A stretch of 64,000 bases of DNA from Thalassovita sp. (GTDB lineage: Bacteria; Pseudomonadota; Alphaproteobacteria; Rhodobacterales; Rhodobacteraceae): contig NZ_OY829290.1 in assembly GCF_963691685.1 (NCBI RefSeq), forward strand, positions 4,243,001 to 4,307,000, written 5' to 3'. The translations under genes and the position numbers were made by a program. Below the pieces are notes generated by a model. The model had not been told where the DNA came from and did no database searches. It saw nothing but the letters and a program-made list of their open reading frames with translations. Below, one piece after another: positions 8,396 through 16,652 of the stretch; position 1 is the first letter of the stretch; every line of letters begins with the position of its first letter.

Positions 8396-10741
8396 ATGAC
8401 CGTTAAAGAGATCTTTGAAACCATGGACTATGGCCCCGCCCCCGAATCTGCCGCCGAAGCGCTGGCATGGCTTGTTGATCAGGGTGACCGTTTTGGCCAT
8501 TTCATCGATGGTGCCTTCACCACACCCGGTGACGGTTTTGACAGCAAGAACCCCGCAACTGGTGAGACGCTGGCAACGCTGAGCCAGGCCAGTCAGGACG
8601 ACGTGGATGCCGCCGTTGCCGCCGCCCGCAAAGCACAGCCCAAATGGGCCAAGCTGGGCGGCCATGGTCGGGCCAAGCACCTCTATGCCATCGCCCGTCT
8701 GCTGCAGAAACATTCGCGCCTGTTTGCCGTGTTGGAAACGCTGGACAACGGCAAACCGATCCGCGAAAGCCGCGACATAGATATCCCGCTGGTGCAGCGC
8801 CATTTCTACCACCACGCCGGTATGGCCCAGTTAATGGAAGAGGAACTTCAGGGCCGCGAAGCGCTTGGCGTCTGTGGTCAGGTTATCCCGTGGAACTTCC
8901 CACTGCTAATGCTGGCGTGGAAGGTGGCCCCGGCGCTGGCGATGGGCAACACCGTGGTGCTGAAACCTGCGGAATACACCTCGCTCACCGCGCTGTGCTT
9001 TGCGGACCTCTGCCGCAAGGCGGGTCTGCCCAAAGGTGTTGTGAACATCGTCACCGGCGACGGCGCTGTGGGGGAAATGATCACCACCCATGAAGACATC
9101 GACAAAGTGGCCTTCACCGGTTCCACCGCCGTGGGCCGTCATATCCGCCGCGCCACCGCTGGTCAGGGCAAAGGTCTGACGCTGGAGCTGGGTGGCAAGT
9201 CGCCCTACATCGTCTTTGACGACGCCGATATCGACAGCGCCATCGAAGGTCTGGTGGATGCGATCTGGTTCAATCAGGGTCAGGTTTGCTGCGCCGGCTC
9301 GCGCCTGTTGGTGCAGGAAGGCATCGCCGAGCAGTTCCATGCCAAGCTGAAGGCCCGCATGGACAAGCTGCGTGTCGGCAACCCGATGGACAAATGCATC
9401 GACATGGGCGCGCTGGCCGATCCGGTGCAGCTGGCGACCGTAACCAAAATGGTCGACGCCTGCGAAGGTGGTGAGATCTATCGCGCCGATGGCGGCATCC
9501 CGGCCAATGGCTGTTTCTACCCGCCGACTCTGATCTCAGGCCTCAGCCCGGCAGATCCGCTGATGCAGGAAGAGATTTTTGGTCCGGTGCTTGTCACCTC
9601 CACCTTCCGCACCCCGGCTGAGGTGGTCGATCTGGCCAACAACACCCGTTACGGTCTGGCGGCGACGCTCTGGACTGAAAACGTGAACCTCGCGCTCGAC
9701 ATCGCGCCCAAGCTGGTTGCAGGTGTCGTCTGGATCAACGGCACCAACATGTTTGATGCCGCCGCTGGCTTTGGTGGCGTGCGCGAAAGCGGCTTTGGCC
9801 GTGAGGGTGGATGGGAAGGCCTGAGCGCCTATACCAAACCCGCGCGCAAGACCAAGGCACTGAAGAAGGTGGAACCCTTCACCGGAAGCGAAATCGCGCC
9901 CGCCGGTGTGGATCGCACCGGCAAGCTGTATATCGGCGGCAAGCAGGCACGGCCCGACAGCGGCTATTCGCGCGATGTCTGGTCAAAGGCGGGCAAACAT
10001 CTGGGCGAGGTTCCGATTGCCAACCGCAAGGATATCCGCAACGCGGTTGAGGCCGCGCGCGGCGCCAAGGGCTGGGGCAAGACCACCGGCCATCTGCGGG
10101 CGCAGATCCTCTACTACATCGCTGAAAACCTTTCGGCCCGTGCAGATGAGTTTGCGCGTCGGATCAACGATCTGACCGGCGGCAAGGACGGCGCGAAAGA
10201 GGTTGAAGCCTCGGTGCAGCGCCTGTTCACCTATGCGGCCTGGGCCGACAAATACGATGGGGCCGCCAAAGGTGTGCCGATCCGTGGTGTGGCGCTGTCG
10301 ATGAAGGAGCCCGTAGGTGTGATCGGTGCGCTGTGCGCCGATGAGGCACCGCTGTTGGGTCTGGTTTCCGCCATGGCACCGGCCATTGCGATGGGCAGCC
10401 GCGTGGTGCTGACCGCAAGCGAAGCCTTCCCGCTGGCTGCGCTGGATTTCTACCAGATCCTTGAAACCTCGGACGTGCCGGGCGGCGTGGTCAACATCGT
10501 GACCGGCAGCCATGAAGAGCTGGCGGATGCGTTGGCCAAACACATGGATGTGGACGCGCTCTGGAGCTTCTCCTCCTCGGACGTTTCCGCGCTGATCGAA
10601 CGCGAAAGCGCCGGCAACCTGAAACGCACCTGGGTCAACAACGGCCAAAGCCGGGATTGGATGGGTGCCGAGGGTCAGGGCAAAGAATTCCTGGAAGCCG
10701 CAACCGAGGTGAAAACCATCTGGGTGCCCTACGGCGAGTGA
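8396..10741 (+). CDS. ALDH16-type aldehyde dehydrogenase with a degenerate second module
   Basis: A 781-residue protein. Residues 1 to about 490 form a complete aldehyde dehydrogenase with IPWNFP, the general base Glu264 in LELGGKSP and the nucleophile Cys298 in NQGQVCCAGSR. Residues about 505-781 form a second, shorter ALDH-like Rossmann module (KEPVGVIGALCADEAPLLG, GGVVNIVTG) without a catalytic Cys motif. This is the architecture of the ALDH16 family, in which the second domain is non-catalytic and contributes to dimerisation. In this operon the likely substrate is acetaldehyde from DeoC, which is inference. An intrinsic terminator follows 30 bp after the stop. Confidence 0.93.
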   Translation: MTVKEIFETMDYGPAPESAAEALAWLVDQGDRFGHFIDGAFTTPGDGFDSKNPATGETLATLSQASQDDVDAAVAAARKAQPKWAKLGGHGRAKHLYAIARLLQKHSRLFAVLETLDNGKPIRESRDIDIPLVQRHFYHHAGMAQLMEEELQGREALGVCGQVIPWNFPLLMLAWKVAPALAMGNTVVLKPAEYTSLTALCFADLCRKAGLPKGVVNIVTGDGAVGEMITTHEDIDKVAFTGSTAVGRHIRRATAGQGKGLTLELGGKSPYIVFDDADIDSAIEGLVDAIWFNQGQVCCAGSRLLVQEGIAEQFHAKLKARMDKLRVGNPMDKCIDMGALADPVQLATVTKMVDACEGGEIYRADGGIPANGCFYPPTLISGLSPADPLMQEEIFGPVLVTSTFRTPAEVVDLANNTRYGLAATLWTENVNLALDIAPKLVAGVVWINGTNMFDAAAGFGGVRESGFGREGGWEGLSAYTKPARKTKALKKVEPFTGSEIAPAGVDRTGKLYIGGKQARPDSGYSRDVWSKAGKHLGEVPIANRKDIRNAVEAARGAKGWGKTTGHLRAQILYYIAENLSARADEFARRINDLTGGKDGAKEVEASVQRLFTYAAWADKYDGAAKGVPIRGVALSMKEPVGVIGALCADEAPLLGLVSAMAPAIAMGSRVVLTASEAFPLAALDFYQILETSDVPGGVVNIVTGSHEELADALAKHMDVDALWSFSSSDVSALIERESAGNLKRTWVNNGQSRDWMGAEGQGKEFLEAATEVKTIWVPYGE

Positions 10742-10770
10742 TCCACCGGGCCTTGCCCATTAGGAAAAAC

Positions 10771-10808
10771 AAAACGGCAGGTCCTGACATAGGGCCTGCC
10801 GTTTTTGT
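10771..10808. terminator. Bidirectional intrinsic terminator between ALDH16 and araC-type gene
   Basis: Arms 10771-10785 and 10791-10805 form a 15-bp stem with one G-U wobble, a 5-nt loop, and A-rich and T-rich flanks on opposite sides. It serves both convergent genes. Confidence 0.9.
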
Positions 10809-10827
10809 TTCGCGATACCGCCGACAC

Positions 10828-11994
10828 CTACTTGCGCAGATCGGACGGGGTTTTACCGGTCTCACGTTTGAAGGCCTTGTAGAAGGCCGAGCGGGAGTTG
10901 AAGCCAACGTCATAGGCGATGACCAGAATCGTCTCATCTGTCGTGGTCAGCTGCTGGATGGCGTCCTGCACCCGCCAGCCGTTTACCAGATCAAAGAAGC
11001 TTTTGTTCAACTGCGTGTTCAGCGCCTGTGACACGTAATGCGAATTGGCCCCGACATGTTTCGCCAGATCCCAGAGCGACAGATTGGGATCGCGGTAGAG
11101 CATATCCTGCGACATGGCGGCTTCGATCTTTTCGGCGATGCGTTGCGCGCGGGCGTCATCAAGGGCAGATTTTTCGTATTTGGGCTCAACTGGCGTTTCA
11201 GGCAGTGGGCGCTCATCCTGCATCTCTCTGACCAGCCCCGGGCGCTGCCGTAGCCCCCAGATCCCCAGCACCCAGAAGAGCGCCAGCAATGCCAGACTGT
11301 TCAGGACCAGCGCCTCCGCTTCGAAATCCGTTTCACTCAAGGTCCCGACGAAGATCGAAACGCTGTGCAGCACATTCAGCACCAGATAGAGCGCGGCCGA
11401 GCCCAGAATGGCCCAGATCCACGTCAGTTCCTTATTTTCTGTGCTGGCGAACACGTCCTTCAGCCGCGCCTGATAGGCGATGAGGCGGCGCACCGTCAGA
11501 TAGGTGTAAATGGCAATCATGATCTTGAAGGCCACATCCCCTACCAGCACAAAGAGCGCCATCAGCAGCAACCCGGGGATCCGGGGATCATCCTCTGCCA
11601 GATCTGCGTCAATCAGATCGGCCGGGAAAAACAGCGCAGACCAGAAACACAACACAACGGCGATGATCGGCAGGATATGCCGGCGCAGCTTAGGGATCCG
11701 TGTCAGATCCCCTTCGCTGGTCAGGCCACGGACATAGAGCCAGAACAGAAACGGGCTGGCGACCTCAAGCCCGGCCAGCAACAGGCCCAGGCGGGCGACC
11801 CAAACCGGCATGCCCTGCACCTCTGACAGTTCCAGAACGCCTGTCGCCAGAGCTTTGAACAGCAAAATCAACGCAAGCGGCAGGTAGACCCCCGGGTCGC
11901 GCCGCCGCAGGAGCAGCAGGTTAGCGCAGAACAGACACACCGCAACGGTGGCAACATTCAAAGCCGTATCAACCGAGGCAAAATTCATTTTCAA
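10828..11994 (-). CDS. AraC-family regulator with membrane-embedded N-terminal domain
   Basis: 388 residues. The first 240 or so contain about seven hydrophobic segments (for example VATVAVCLFCANLLLL, ILPIIAVVLCFWSALFF and LLLMALFVLVGDVAF). The last 100 residues are an AraC/XylS DNA-binding domain with two helix-turn-helix units (LSLWDLAKHVGANSHYVSQAL and VIAYDVGFNSRSAFYKAFKRETGKTPSDLRK). Membrane-sensor AraC proteins of this type are known in roseobacters, but their signals are mostly uncharacterised. It converges on the deoC-ALDH16 operon and shares its terminator. Control of that operon is plausible but not shown. Confidence 0.9.
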   Translation of the reverse strand: MKMNFASVDTALNVATVAVCLFCANLLLLRRRDPGVYLPLALILLFKALATGVLELSEVQGMPVWVARLGLLLAGLEVASPFLFWLYVRGLTSEGDLTRIPKLRRHILPIIAVVLCFWSALFFPADLIDADLAEDDPRIPGLLLMALFVLVGDVAFKIMIAIYTYLTVRRLIAYQARLKDVFASTENKELTWIWAILGSAALYLVLNVLHSVSIFVGTLSETDFEAEALVLNSLALLALFWVLGIWGLRQRPGLVREMQDERPLPETPVEPKYEKSALDDARAQRIAEKIEAAMSQDMLYRDPNLSLWDLAKHVGANSHYVSQALNTQLNKSFFDLVNGWRVQDAIQQLTTTDETILVIAYDVGFNSRSAFYKAFKRETGKTPSDLRK

Positions 11995-12345
11995 ACCCGT
12001 TTCCAGAGCCGCGCAAATATCCGCTTTAGCGGATTGCCAGCATTTTCACTGCCGAGCAACTGTTGAAGCCGTTCTCATCGCGCTGACGGGTAAGGCCACA
12101 CTGTTGTCCCCTCCCCATAACGGTTCTGTGCTTCACCGGTCGTCCACATCGACCGGAAAGGACATGTCAAAAAATTCCTCGCTGCAAATCACGGTCAAAA
12201 ATGTCCTTCCCGATGGAAGGAGACGACATCGGGACAGCCCCCATGCTGTGTGTGGGCGCAGCCAGACCAGCAACCGAAGCGCGGGCATGTTGCCCAACGC
12301 AATTGTCTGGCGGACGATCAAATGAGATATTTTATGAGGAACACC
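11995..12345. other. 351-bp intergenic region, araC-type gene / lipoprotein
   Basis: No convincing gene. It carries the promoter region of the minus-strand AraC gene with an inverted repeat (ATCCGCT, TT, AGCGGAT at 12019-12034), 25 bp before that gene's start. A second dyad (CCGGTCG, 7 nt, CGACCGG at 12136-12156) and an 8-bp palindrome GACATGTC at 12161-12168 follow. A 53-codon plus-strand reading frame from ATG 12164 is possible but weak: it begins MSKNSSLQITVKNVLPDG, then codon use deteriorates. The end of the region holds the ribosome site of the lipoprotein gene. Confidence 0.5.
12019..12034. promoter_or_regulatory. Inverted repeat before the AraC-family gene
   Basis: ATCCGCT-TT-AGCGGAT is a perfect 7-bp dyad located 25 bp upstream of the AraC gene's start codon. 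The position suits autoregulation. The binding protein is unproven. Confidence 0.4.
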
Positions 12346-12672
12346 ATGCCCCTTCGCACCATCCAGCTTCCCCTGATTGGCCTTTTTGCGCTCGGCGGTC
12401 TTGTCGCTTGCGGTGAATCGAAAACCCAGCTTGCTGCGGCAAATTCTTACAGCTGCACCGACCTTGCGCGTGAGATTGGAAAACGCGAACAACGCAAAAC
12501 CGCCGCGCAGGTCGACGGTTTCGCTAATTCAATGGTTTCGATTTTCACCAGCGACAAGGAGCTGCGCACCGCGGCGGACGTTGAAACTGGCGTCAACCTG
12601 ATCGATGAGATTGACGCAGGCAAATCCCTGAACCAACTGCAGAAGATCTACGACGCCAAAGGCTGCGTTTAA
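12346..12672 (+). CDS. Small lipoprotein of unknown function
   Basis: 108 residues from ATG 12346, chosen because GAGGA lies 5 nt upstream and it gives a clean type II signal peptide: MPLRTIQLPLIGLFALGG followed by the lipobox LVAC. Upstream in-frame ATGs at 12322 and 12334 have poorer sites. The mature part is hydrophilic, with Cys residues in YSCTDLAREIGKREQRK and near the C-terminal end (KGCV), which could form a disulfide. I do not recognise the family. It is followed by a hairpin terminator and converges on the M16 peptidase genes. Confidence 0.75.
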   Translation: MPLRTIQLPLIGLFALGGLVACGESKTQLAAANSYSCTDLAREIGKREQRKTAAQVDGFANSMVSIFTSDKELRTAADVETGVNLIDEIDAGKSLNQLQKIYDAKGCV

Positions 12673-12688
12673 GCGTCAACAGATGCGC

Positions 12689-12711
12689 GCACAGCCCTCA
12701 GTGGGCTGTGC
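12689..12711 (+). terminator. Intrinsic terminator after the lipoprotein gene
   Basis: GCACAGCCC (12689-12697) pairs with GGGCTGTGC (12703-12711) around loop TCAGT. A moderately T-rich tail follows, with TTTAG and then CCTTTT. Confidence 0.7.
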
Positions 12712-12734
12712 ACTTTAGTCCCTTTTGGGGATCC

Positions 12735-14036
12735 TCACTCCAGCCCGACGGGCTGACCAACGACGACAAAGGTCAGCGCCTTGGGATCCAGCAGGCGTTT
12801 GGCCACCCGGTTGATATCCTCCAGCGTGACAGCGTTAACCCGATCATTTCGTGTAGCGATGTAGTCAATCGGCATGTTGTCCATCTGCATCGCCACCATG
12901 ATGTTGGCGATTGAGGCATTGCTGTCAAAACGCAGTGGATAGGCGCCGGTCAGATAGGTTTTGGCGTCCTGCAGCTCTTCTGCAGTCACGCCGTCCTCAG
13001 CCGCCTTGGCCCATTCATCACGAATGACCGAAACTGCCTGCGCCACACGGTCATTGGCTGAGGCCACCGATCCCATCCACAGTTTTGCCTGATCCTTATC
13101 GGCAAGGAAGGAATAGACACCGTAGGTGAGACCCCGCTTTTCGCGCACCTCCTCCATCAGGCGGCTTTCGAAAGAGCCGCCGCCAATGATCAGGTCCAGA
13201 ATAAAGGCCGGGAAGAAATCAGGATCTTCGCGCTCAATCCCACCTTGGGCAAACAGCGCGACCGACTGCGGGGTTTCAAACTCCACCACCTCAGTGCCGC
13301 CGGGCAGATTCAGACTGGCCGGTCCCGGCAATGGCACGGTGGCCTCAGGCAGATCCGCCAACAGGGTATCCAGCAGCGCCGACAGTTCATCTGCGGTGAT
13401 GTCGCCAACCGCAGACACATAGACCCGATCCCGGGTCAGGCTGTTTTGATGGGCTGTGACCAGATCATCCCGGCTGAGCGCCTCAACGCTGTCCAGCGTG
13501 CCCATCAAAGGCAACGCATAGGGATGATCACCATAAAGCAGCTCTGACATTGCCTGACTGGCAATATCACGGGGCGATTTCAGGTCCGAACGAATCGCCG
13601 AGAGCACCTGTCCCCGCACCCGTTCCACCGCATCCTCATCAAACCGTGGCGCCACAAGGGAACCACGCAAAAGCGCCAGCGCCTCATCCTGATTTTCTGT
13701 CAGGAAGCGGGCCGAGACGGTCACCGCGTCATCGTAAACGTCATACTCAAAGGACGCCGCCAGCCCTTCAACCGCACGGGCGAAGCCGCGGGCATCAAGA
13801 TCCCCGGTACCCTCTTCCAACAGTCCGACCATCAGATTGGTCGCGCCCTTTTTGCCCGGCAGATCCAGCGCAGCGCCGCCTTTGAAGCGCAGTTCCAATG
13901 CAACGAAGGGGATCGAGTGCTCTTCGACAAGCCATGCCTCAAAACCACCGGGGGAGGTCACGGGCTGGATATCCACCGCCGCACGGACCGGGGTGGTAAC
14001 GATCAGGGTCAAAGCGATAAGACAGTAACGCAGCAT
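12735..14036 (-). CDS. M16 family peptidase-like protein, non-catalytic partner
   Basis: 433 residues with an N-terminal signal peptide (MLRYCLIALTLIVTTPVRA). It has the M16 fold but lacks the zinc-binding HxxEH: the corresponding position reads KKGATNLMVGLLEEGTGDLD. It keeps the C-terminal KRGLTYGVYSFL, the family's R/Y substrate-binding region. In two-subunit M16B peptidases one subunit carries the metal site and the other the R/Y pair, so this is probably the partner of the adjacent active subunit, in the periplasm. It starts 2 bp after that subunit's stop, indicating translational coupling. Confidence 0.9.
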   Translation of the reverse strand: MLRYCLIALTLIVTTPVRAAVDIQPVTSPGGFEAWLVEEHSIPFVALELRFKGGAALDLPGKKGATNLMVGLLEEGTGDLDARGFARAVEGLAASFEYDVYDDAVTVSARFLTENQDEALALLRGSLVAPRFDEDAVERVRGQVLSAIRSDLKSPRDIASQAMSELLYGDHPYALPLMGTLDSVEALSRDDLVTAHQNSLTRDRVYVSAVGDITADELSALLDTLLADLPEATVPLPGPASLNLPGGTEVVEFETPQSVALFAQGGIEREDPDFFPAFILDLIIGGGSFESRLMEEVREKRGLTYGVYSFLADKDQAKLWMGSVASANDRVAQAVSVIRDEWAKAAEDGVTAEELQDAKTYLTGAYPLRFDSNASIANIMVAMQMDNMPIDYIATRNDRVNAVTLEDINRVAKRLLDPKALTFVVVGQPVGLE

Positions 14037-14038
14037 GA

Positions 14039-15382
14039 TCAGCCCTCCTCGGCCATCAGATATCCGGTGACGGATGTTTTCGGGTTCAGCACCTTGCGGG
14101 CGGCTGCCATGATATCATCGGCGGTGACCGCCTGCAGGACATTGGGCCAGTCCTGCACATCCTGCATGGTCAGCCCCTGCGTCAGCGAACGGCCATAGCG
14201 ATTTGCCAGACCTTCGACATCATCACGCGCATAGATTTCCGAGGCGCGGATCTGGGTTTTGATCCGCTCAAGATGTGCTTCATCCACACCCTCTTCCAGA
14301 AACTCGACCAGCACCTGATCCATCGCCGCTTCTGCCTCTTCAAGGGACACGCCGGGGGTCGGGACCACAACCAGATCGAAGGTTGTCCGGTCCAGCGAAG
14401 TACCGCCGTAGAAAGCACCGGAATAGACCGCCTGCTGGGTTTCAAACTGCAGTTTTTCGGCCATCACAGCGGTCTGGCCACCGCCCAAAACCTCGGAGAG
14501 CATGCGCAACGCTGCTGCCTCAGCCTGATCACCGGAATTGCGTTCAGGCGCCAGATAGGAACGGCTGACATAGGGCTGCGCCACGCGGGGATCGACAAAG
14601 GTCATGCGGCGTGCGGCGGTTTGCGGCGGCTCCTGACTGCGCAGGCGTTCTGTGGGTAGATCCGGGTTTGCCGGGATGACGCCGTAGTATTTCTGCGCCA
14701 AAGCCTCGACCTGATCGGGTGTTACATCACCGGCGACAACCAGGATCGCGTTGTTGGGGGAATAATAGGTGCCATAGTAAGACAGCGCATCTTCCATGCT
14801 CAGCTCTTCCATCTCATGGCGCCATCCGATGATCGGCACGCCATAACGATGGTTCAGATACTGCACAGCCCGCTTTTGTTCGCGAAACAGGGCGGAGGCA
14901 TTGTTTTCCACCCGTTGGTTCCGCTCTTCCAGAATCACGTCACGCTCAGTCGCGATATCCTCTTCGGTCAGACGGATATTGACCATCCGGTCACTCTCCA
15001 TCTTCATCATCAGCTCCAGCCGGTCCGCGGCGACGCGCTGATAATAGCCGGTATAGTCATAACTGGTGAAGGCGTTGTCCGTGCCACCGTTCTTGGCCAC
15101 TGTGGCGGAAAACTCGCCGGGCTCCAGTGTTTCGGTCCCTTTGAACAGCAGGTGTTCCAGGAAATGAGCGACGCCCGATTGGCCCACGGGCTCATCCGCG
15201 GATCCGGCGCGGTACCACAGCATATGCACCACAACAGGGGCACGGTGGTCCTCGATCACCACAACCTCCAACCCGTTATCCAGGGTGAAATCGGTGACCA
15301 GATCGCTGGTGTTGTGGTCGGCGGCCTGTAACGGCTGGCTGAAAGTCATCAGCGTGGCAAGAACGGCGGTGAAACGCTTCAT
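14039..15382 (-). CDS. M16 family zinc peptidase, catalytic subunit
   Basis: 447 residues from ATG 15382, which has AGGAGG six bases upstream; an ATG 6 bp earlier overlaps that site too closely. A signal peptide (MKRFTAVLATLMTFSQPLQA) indicates export. The inverted zinc motif His73-Phe-Leu-Glu76-His77 lies in GVAHFLEHLLFKGTE, and a downstream Glu-rich stretch (ERNQRVENNAS) supplies the third ligand. Predicted to be a periplasmic processing peptidase of the PqqL/MPP-like M16B group. It is the third gene of a probable operon lspA, DUF3035, M16 catalytic, M16 partner, an order common in Rhodobacteraceae. Confidence 0.93.
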   Translation of the reverse strand: MKRFTAVLATLMTFSQPLQAADHNTSDLVTDFTLDNGLEVVVIEDHRAPVVVHMLWYRAGSADEPVGQSGVAHFLEHLLFKGTETLEPGEFSATVAKNGGTDNAFTSYDYTGYYQRVAADRLELMMKMESDRMVNIRLTEEDIATERDVILEERNQRVENNASALFREQKRAVQYLNHRYGVPIIGWRHEMEELSMEDALSYYGTYYSPNNAILVVAGDVTPDQVEALAQKYYGVIPANPDLPTERLRSQEPPQTAARRMTFVDPRVAQPYVSRSYLAPERNSGDQAEAAALRMLSEVLGGGQTAVMAEKLQFETQQAVYSGAFYGGTSLDRTTFDLVVVPTPGVSLEEAEAAMDQVLVEFLEEGVDEAHLERIKTQIRASEIYARDDVEGLANRYGRSLTQGLTMQDVQDWPNVLQAVTADDIMAAARKVLNPKTSVTGYLMAEEG

Positions 15383-15479
15383 GAGCATCCTCCTATAGAT
15401 AACAGGAAGATACGCTGCTTGGCGCACGCTTCAAGCAGGCATTACCAGATCTGACGCTGTCGTGAGCCGCCGTAAGCGG

Positions 15480-16001
15480 TTAGTTGCGCGGCGGGGAGGT
15501 TGGGGTCAGCACGCCAAACTGGCGCCACTTCTTCGCTTCGACACTGGGGTTCAGTGCAAATTTGCGATAGGCGCGGGCGTAGCGATCGACCTTCACAAGC
15601 TTCAGCTTGGTGAAGCGTGAATTGAAGCGGCGGAACTCTTCATCCTCTGCGGCCAGCACCTGACGGATGTCACCGCTGACACCGTTGCGGCTGACATGGG
15701 ACACCAGCGCTGCATCACCGGAGGGAATGCCATCGGTGAGCGCCAAGGCCGAACCACGGCCGCCGAGGGCTTCGACGCCATCGGCCAAGGGGTTCTGGTC
15801 TGTCAGGTTGCTGCCACCCGGGGTGGGGGTCGGCAGAGACGTGTATTCAGCAGGTTGCTGCAGATCCTTGCCGGGCAGCACCATAAATTCATCCGGTCCC
15901 CCGGAGAAGGAGCGCAGATCGCGCAAGCCAATATCCCGGTCCTGACCCGAACATGCCGAAACGGCCAGCACGGCCATCATCAATACCAATGCACGCGGCA
16001 T
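15480..16001 (-). CDS. DUF3035 lipoprotein
   Basis: 173 residues from ATG 16001, with AGGAGG six bases upstream; GTG 16007 is a poorer alternative start. The leader MPRALVLMMAVLAVSAC carries a lipobox VSAC, so the mature protein is a lipoprotein. The sequence RDIGLRDLRSFSGGPDEFMVLPGKDLQQP and the order next to lspA match DUF3035, seen mainly in Rhodobacterales and relatives. No function is known. The gene lies directly after lspA, whose product would process its own leader. Confidence 0.85.
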   Translation of the reverse strand: MPRALVLMMAVLAVSACSGQDRDIGLRDLRSFSGGPDEFMVLPGKDLQQPAEYTSLPTPTPGGSNLTDQNPLADGVEALGGRGSALALTDGIPSGDAALVSHVSRNGVSGDIRQVLAAEDEEFRRFNSRFTKLKLVKVDRYARAYRKFALNPSVEAKKWRQFGVLTPTSPPRN

Positions 16002-16053
16002 TGCCACCCTCCTGCAAATACTGAAACCGTCTTAACGGATCAAACCGGCCCCG

Positions 16054-16524
16054 TCACGTGGCCTTTTGCGGTCCCCCCCACAGAACAAGCCCAAAAGCGC
16101 CGATGAAAATGGTGATATCGGCAACATTGAACGCATAGGGGTTGGAAATCCCGCAGCAGGTCATGTTGAGGAAATCGGCCACCGCGCCATAAAGGAACCG
16201 GTCCACCACATTGCCCAAGGCCCCGCCAATCAGCAAACCGGCGGAGATCAGCCCCAGCCGGCCCGGGCGGTCCTTATGCACCCAGAACAGCACCGCTGCA
16301 CAGATCACAAAGGCCATGCCAATGAGGAACCAGCGCGCGACATCGCCGTTGTCAGCAAAAAGGCCAAAGTTGATGCCAGTGTTCCAGGCCATGCGCAGAT
16401 TGATGAAAGGCGGCAGCACGTCAATTTCACCGCGCACCCGCAGGTCAAGGAAATGCACCACGTAATACTTGCTGGCCTGATCCAACAAGAACGTCCAAAA
16501 CCCCGCCCAAAATACGGTTGTCAT
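16054..16524 (-). CDS. lspA: Lipoprotein signal peptidase
   Basis: 156 residues with four predicted membrane helices. Signal peptidase II cleaves diacylglyceryl-modified prolipoproteins in the inner membrane. The catalytic aspartates are Asp108 in GNVVDR and Asp136 in FNVADI, and the conserved NxG region reads AWNTGINFGLF. The start has GAGGAT upstream. It leads the lspA-DUF3035-M16-M16 cluster. purH lies upstream on the same strand, separated by 128 bp that contain a strong hairpin. Confidence 0.97.
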   Translation of the reverse strand: MTTVFWAGFWTFLLDQASKYYVVHFLDLRVRGEIDVLPPFINLRMAWNTGINFGLFADNGDVARWFLIGMAFVICAAVLFWVHKDRPGRLGLISAGLLIGGALGNVVDRFLYGAVADFLNMTCCGISNPYAFNVADITIFIGAFGLVLWGGPQKAT

Positions 16525-16575
16525 CTGCCTATCCTCAACTGGGGGCCGCTTTTCCGGGCCCTCTCATCGTTTGCC

Positions 16576-16622
16576 TGTTTCCGGCAAGTGTATCACAAAC
16601 CAGCCGGAAACAAGCATTTTTT
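16576..16622 (+). other. Strong hairpin with T6 tail on the plus strand, between purH and lspA
   Basis: TGTTTCCGGC (16576-16585) pairs perfectly with GCCGGAAACA (16603-16612), and TTTTTT follows at 16617-16622. This is terminator-like only on the plus strand, whereas both neighbouring genes are on the minus strand. It may end an antisense or small RNA, or act as a structured element in the minus-strand purH-lspA transcript. Confidence 0.5.
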
Positions 16623-16652
16623 CCAATCAGCGCCCGCAGGCGCGATCACACA

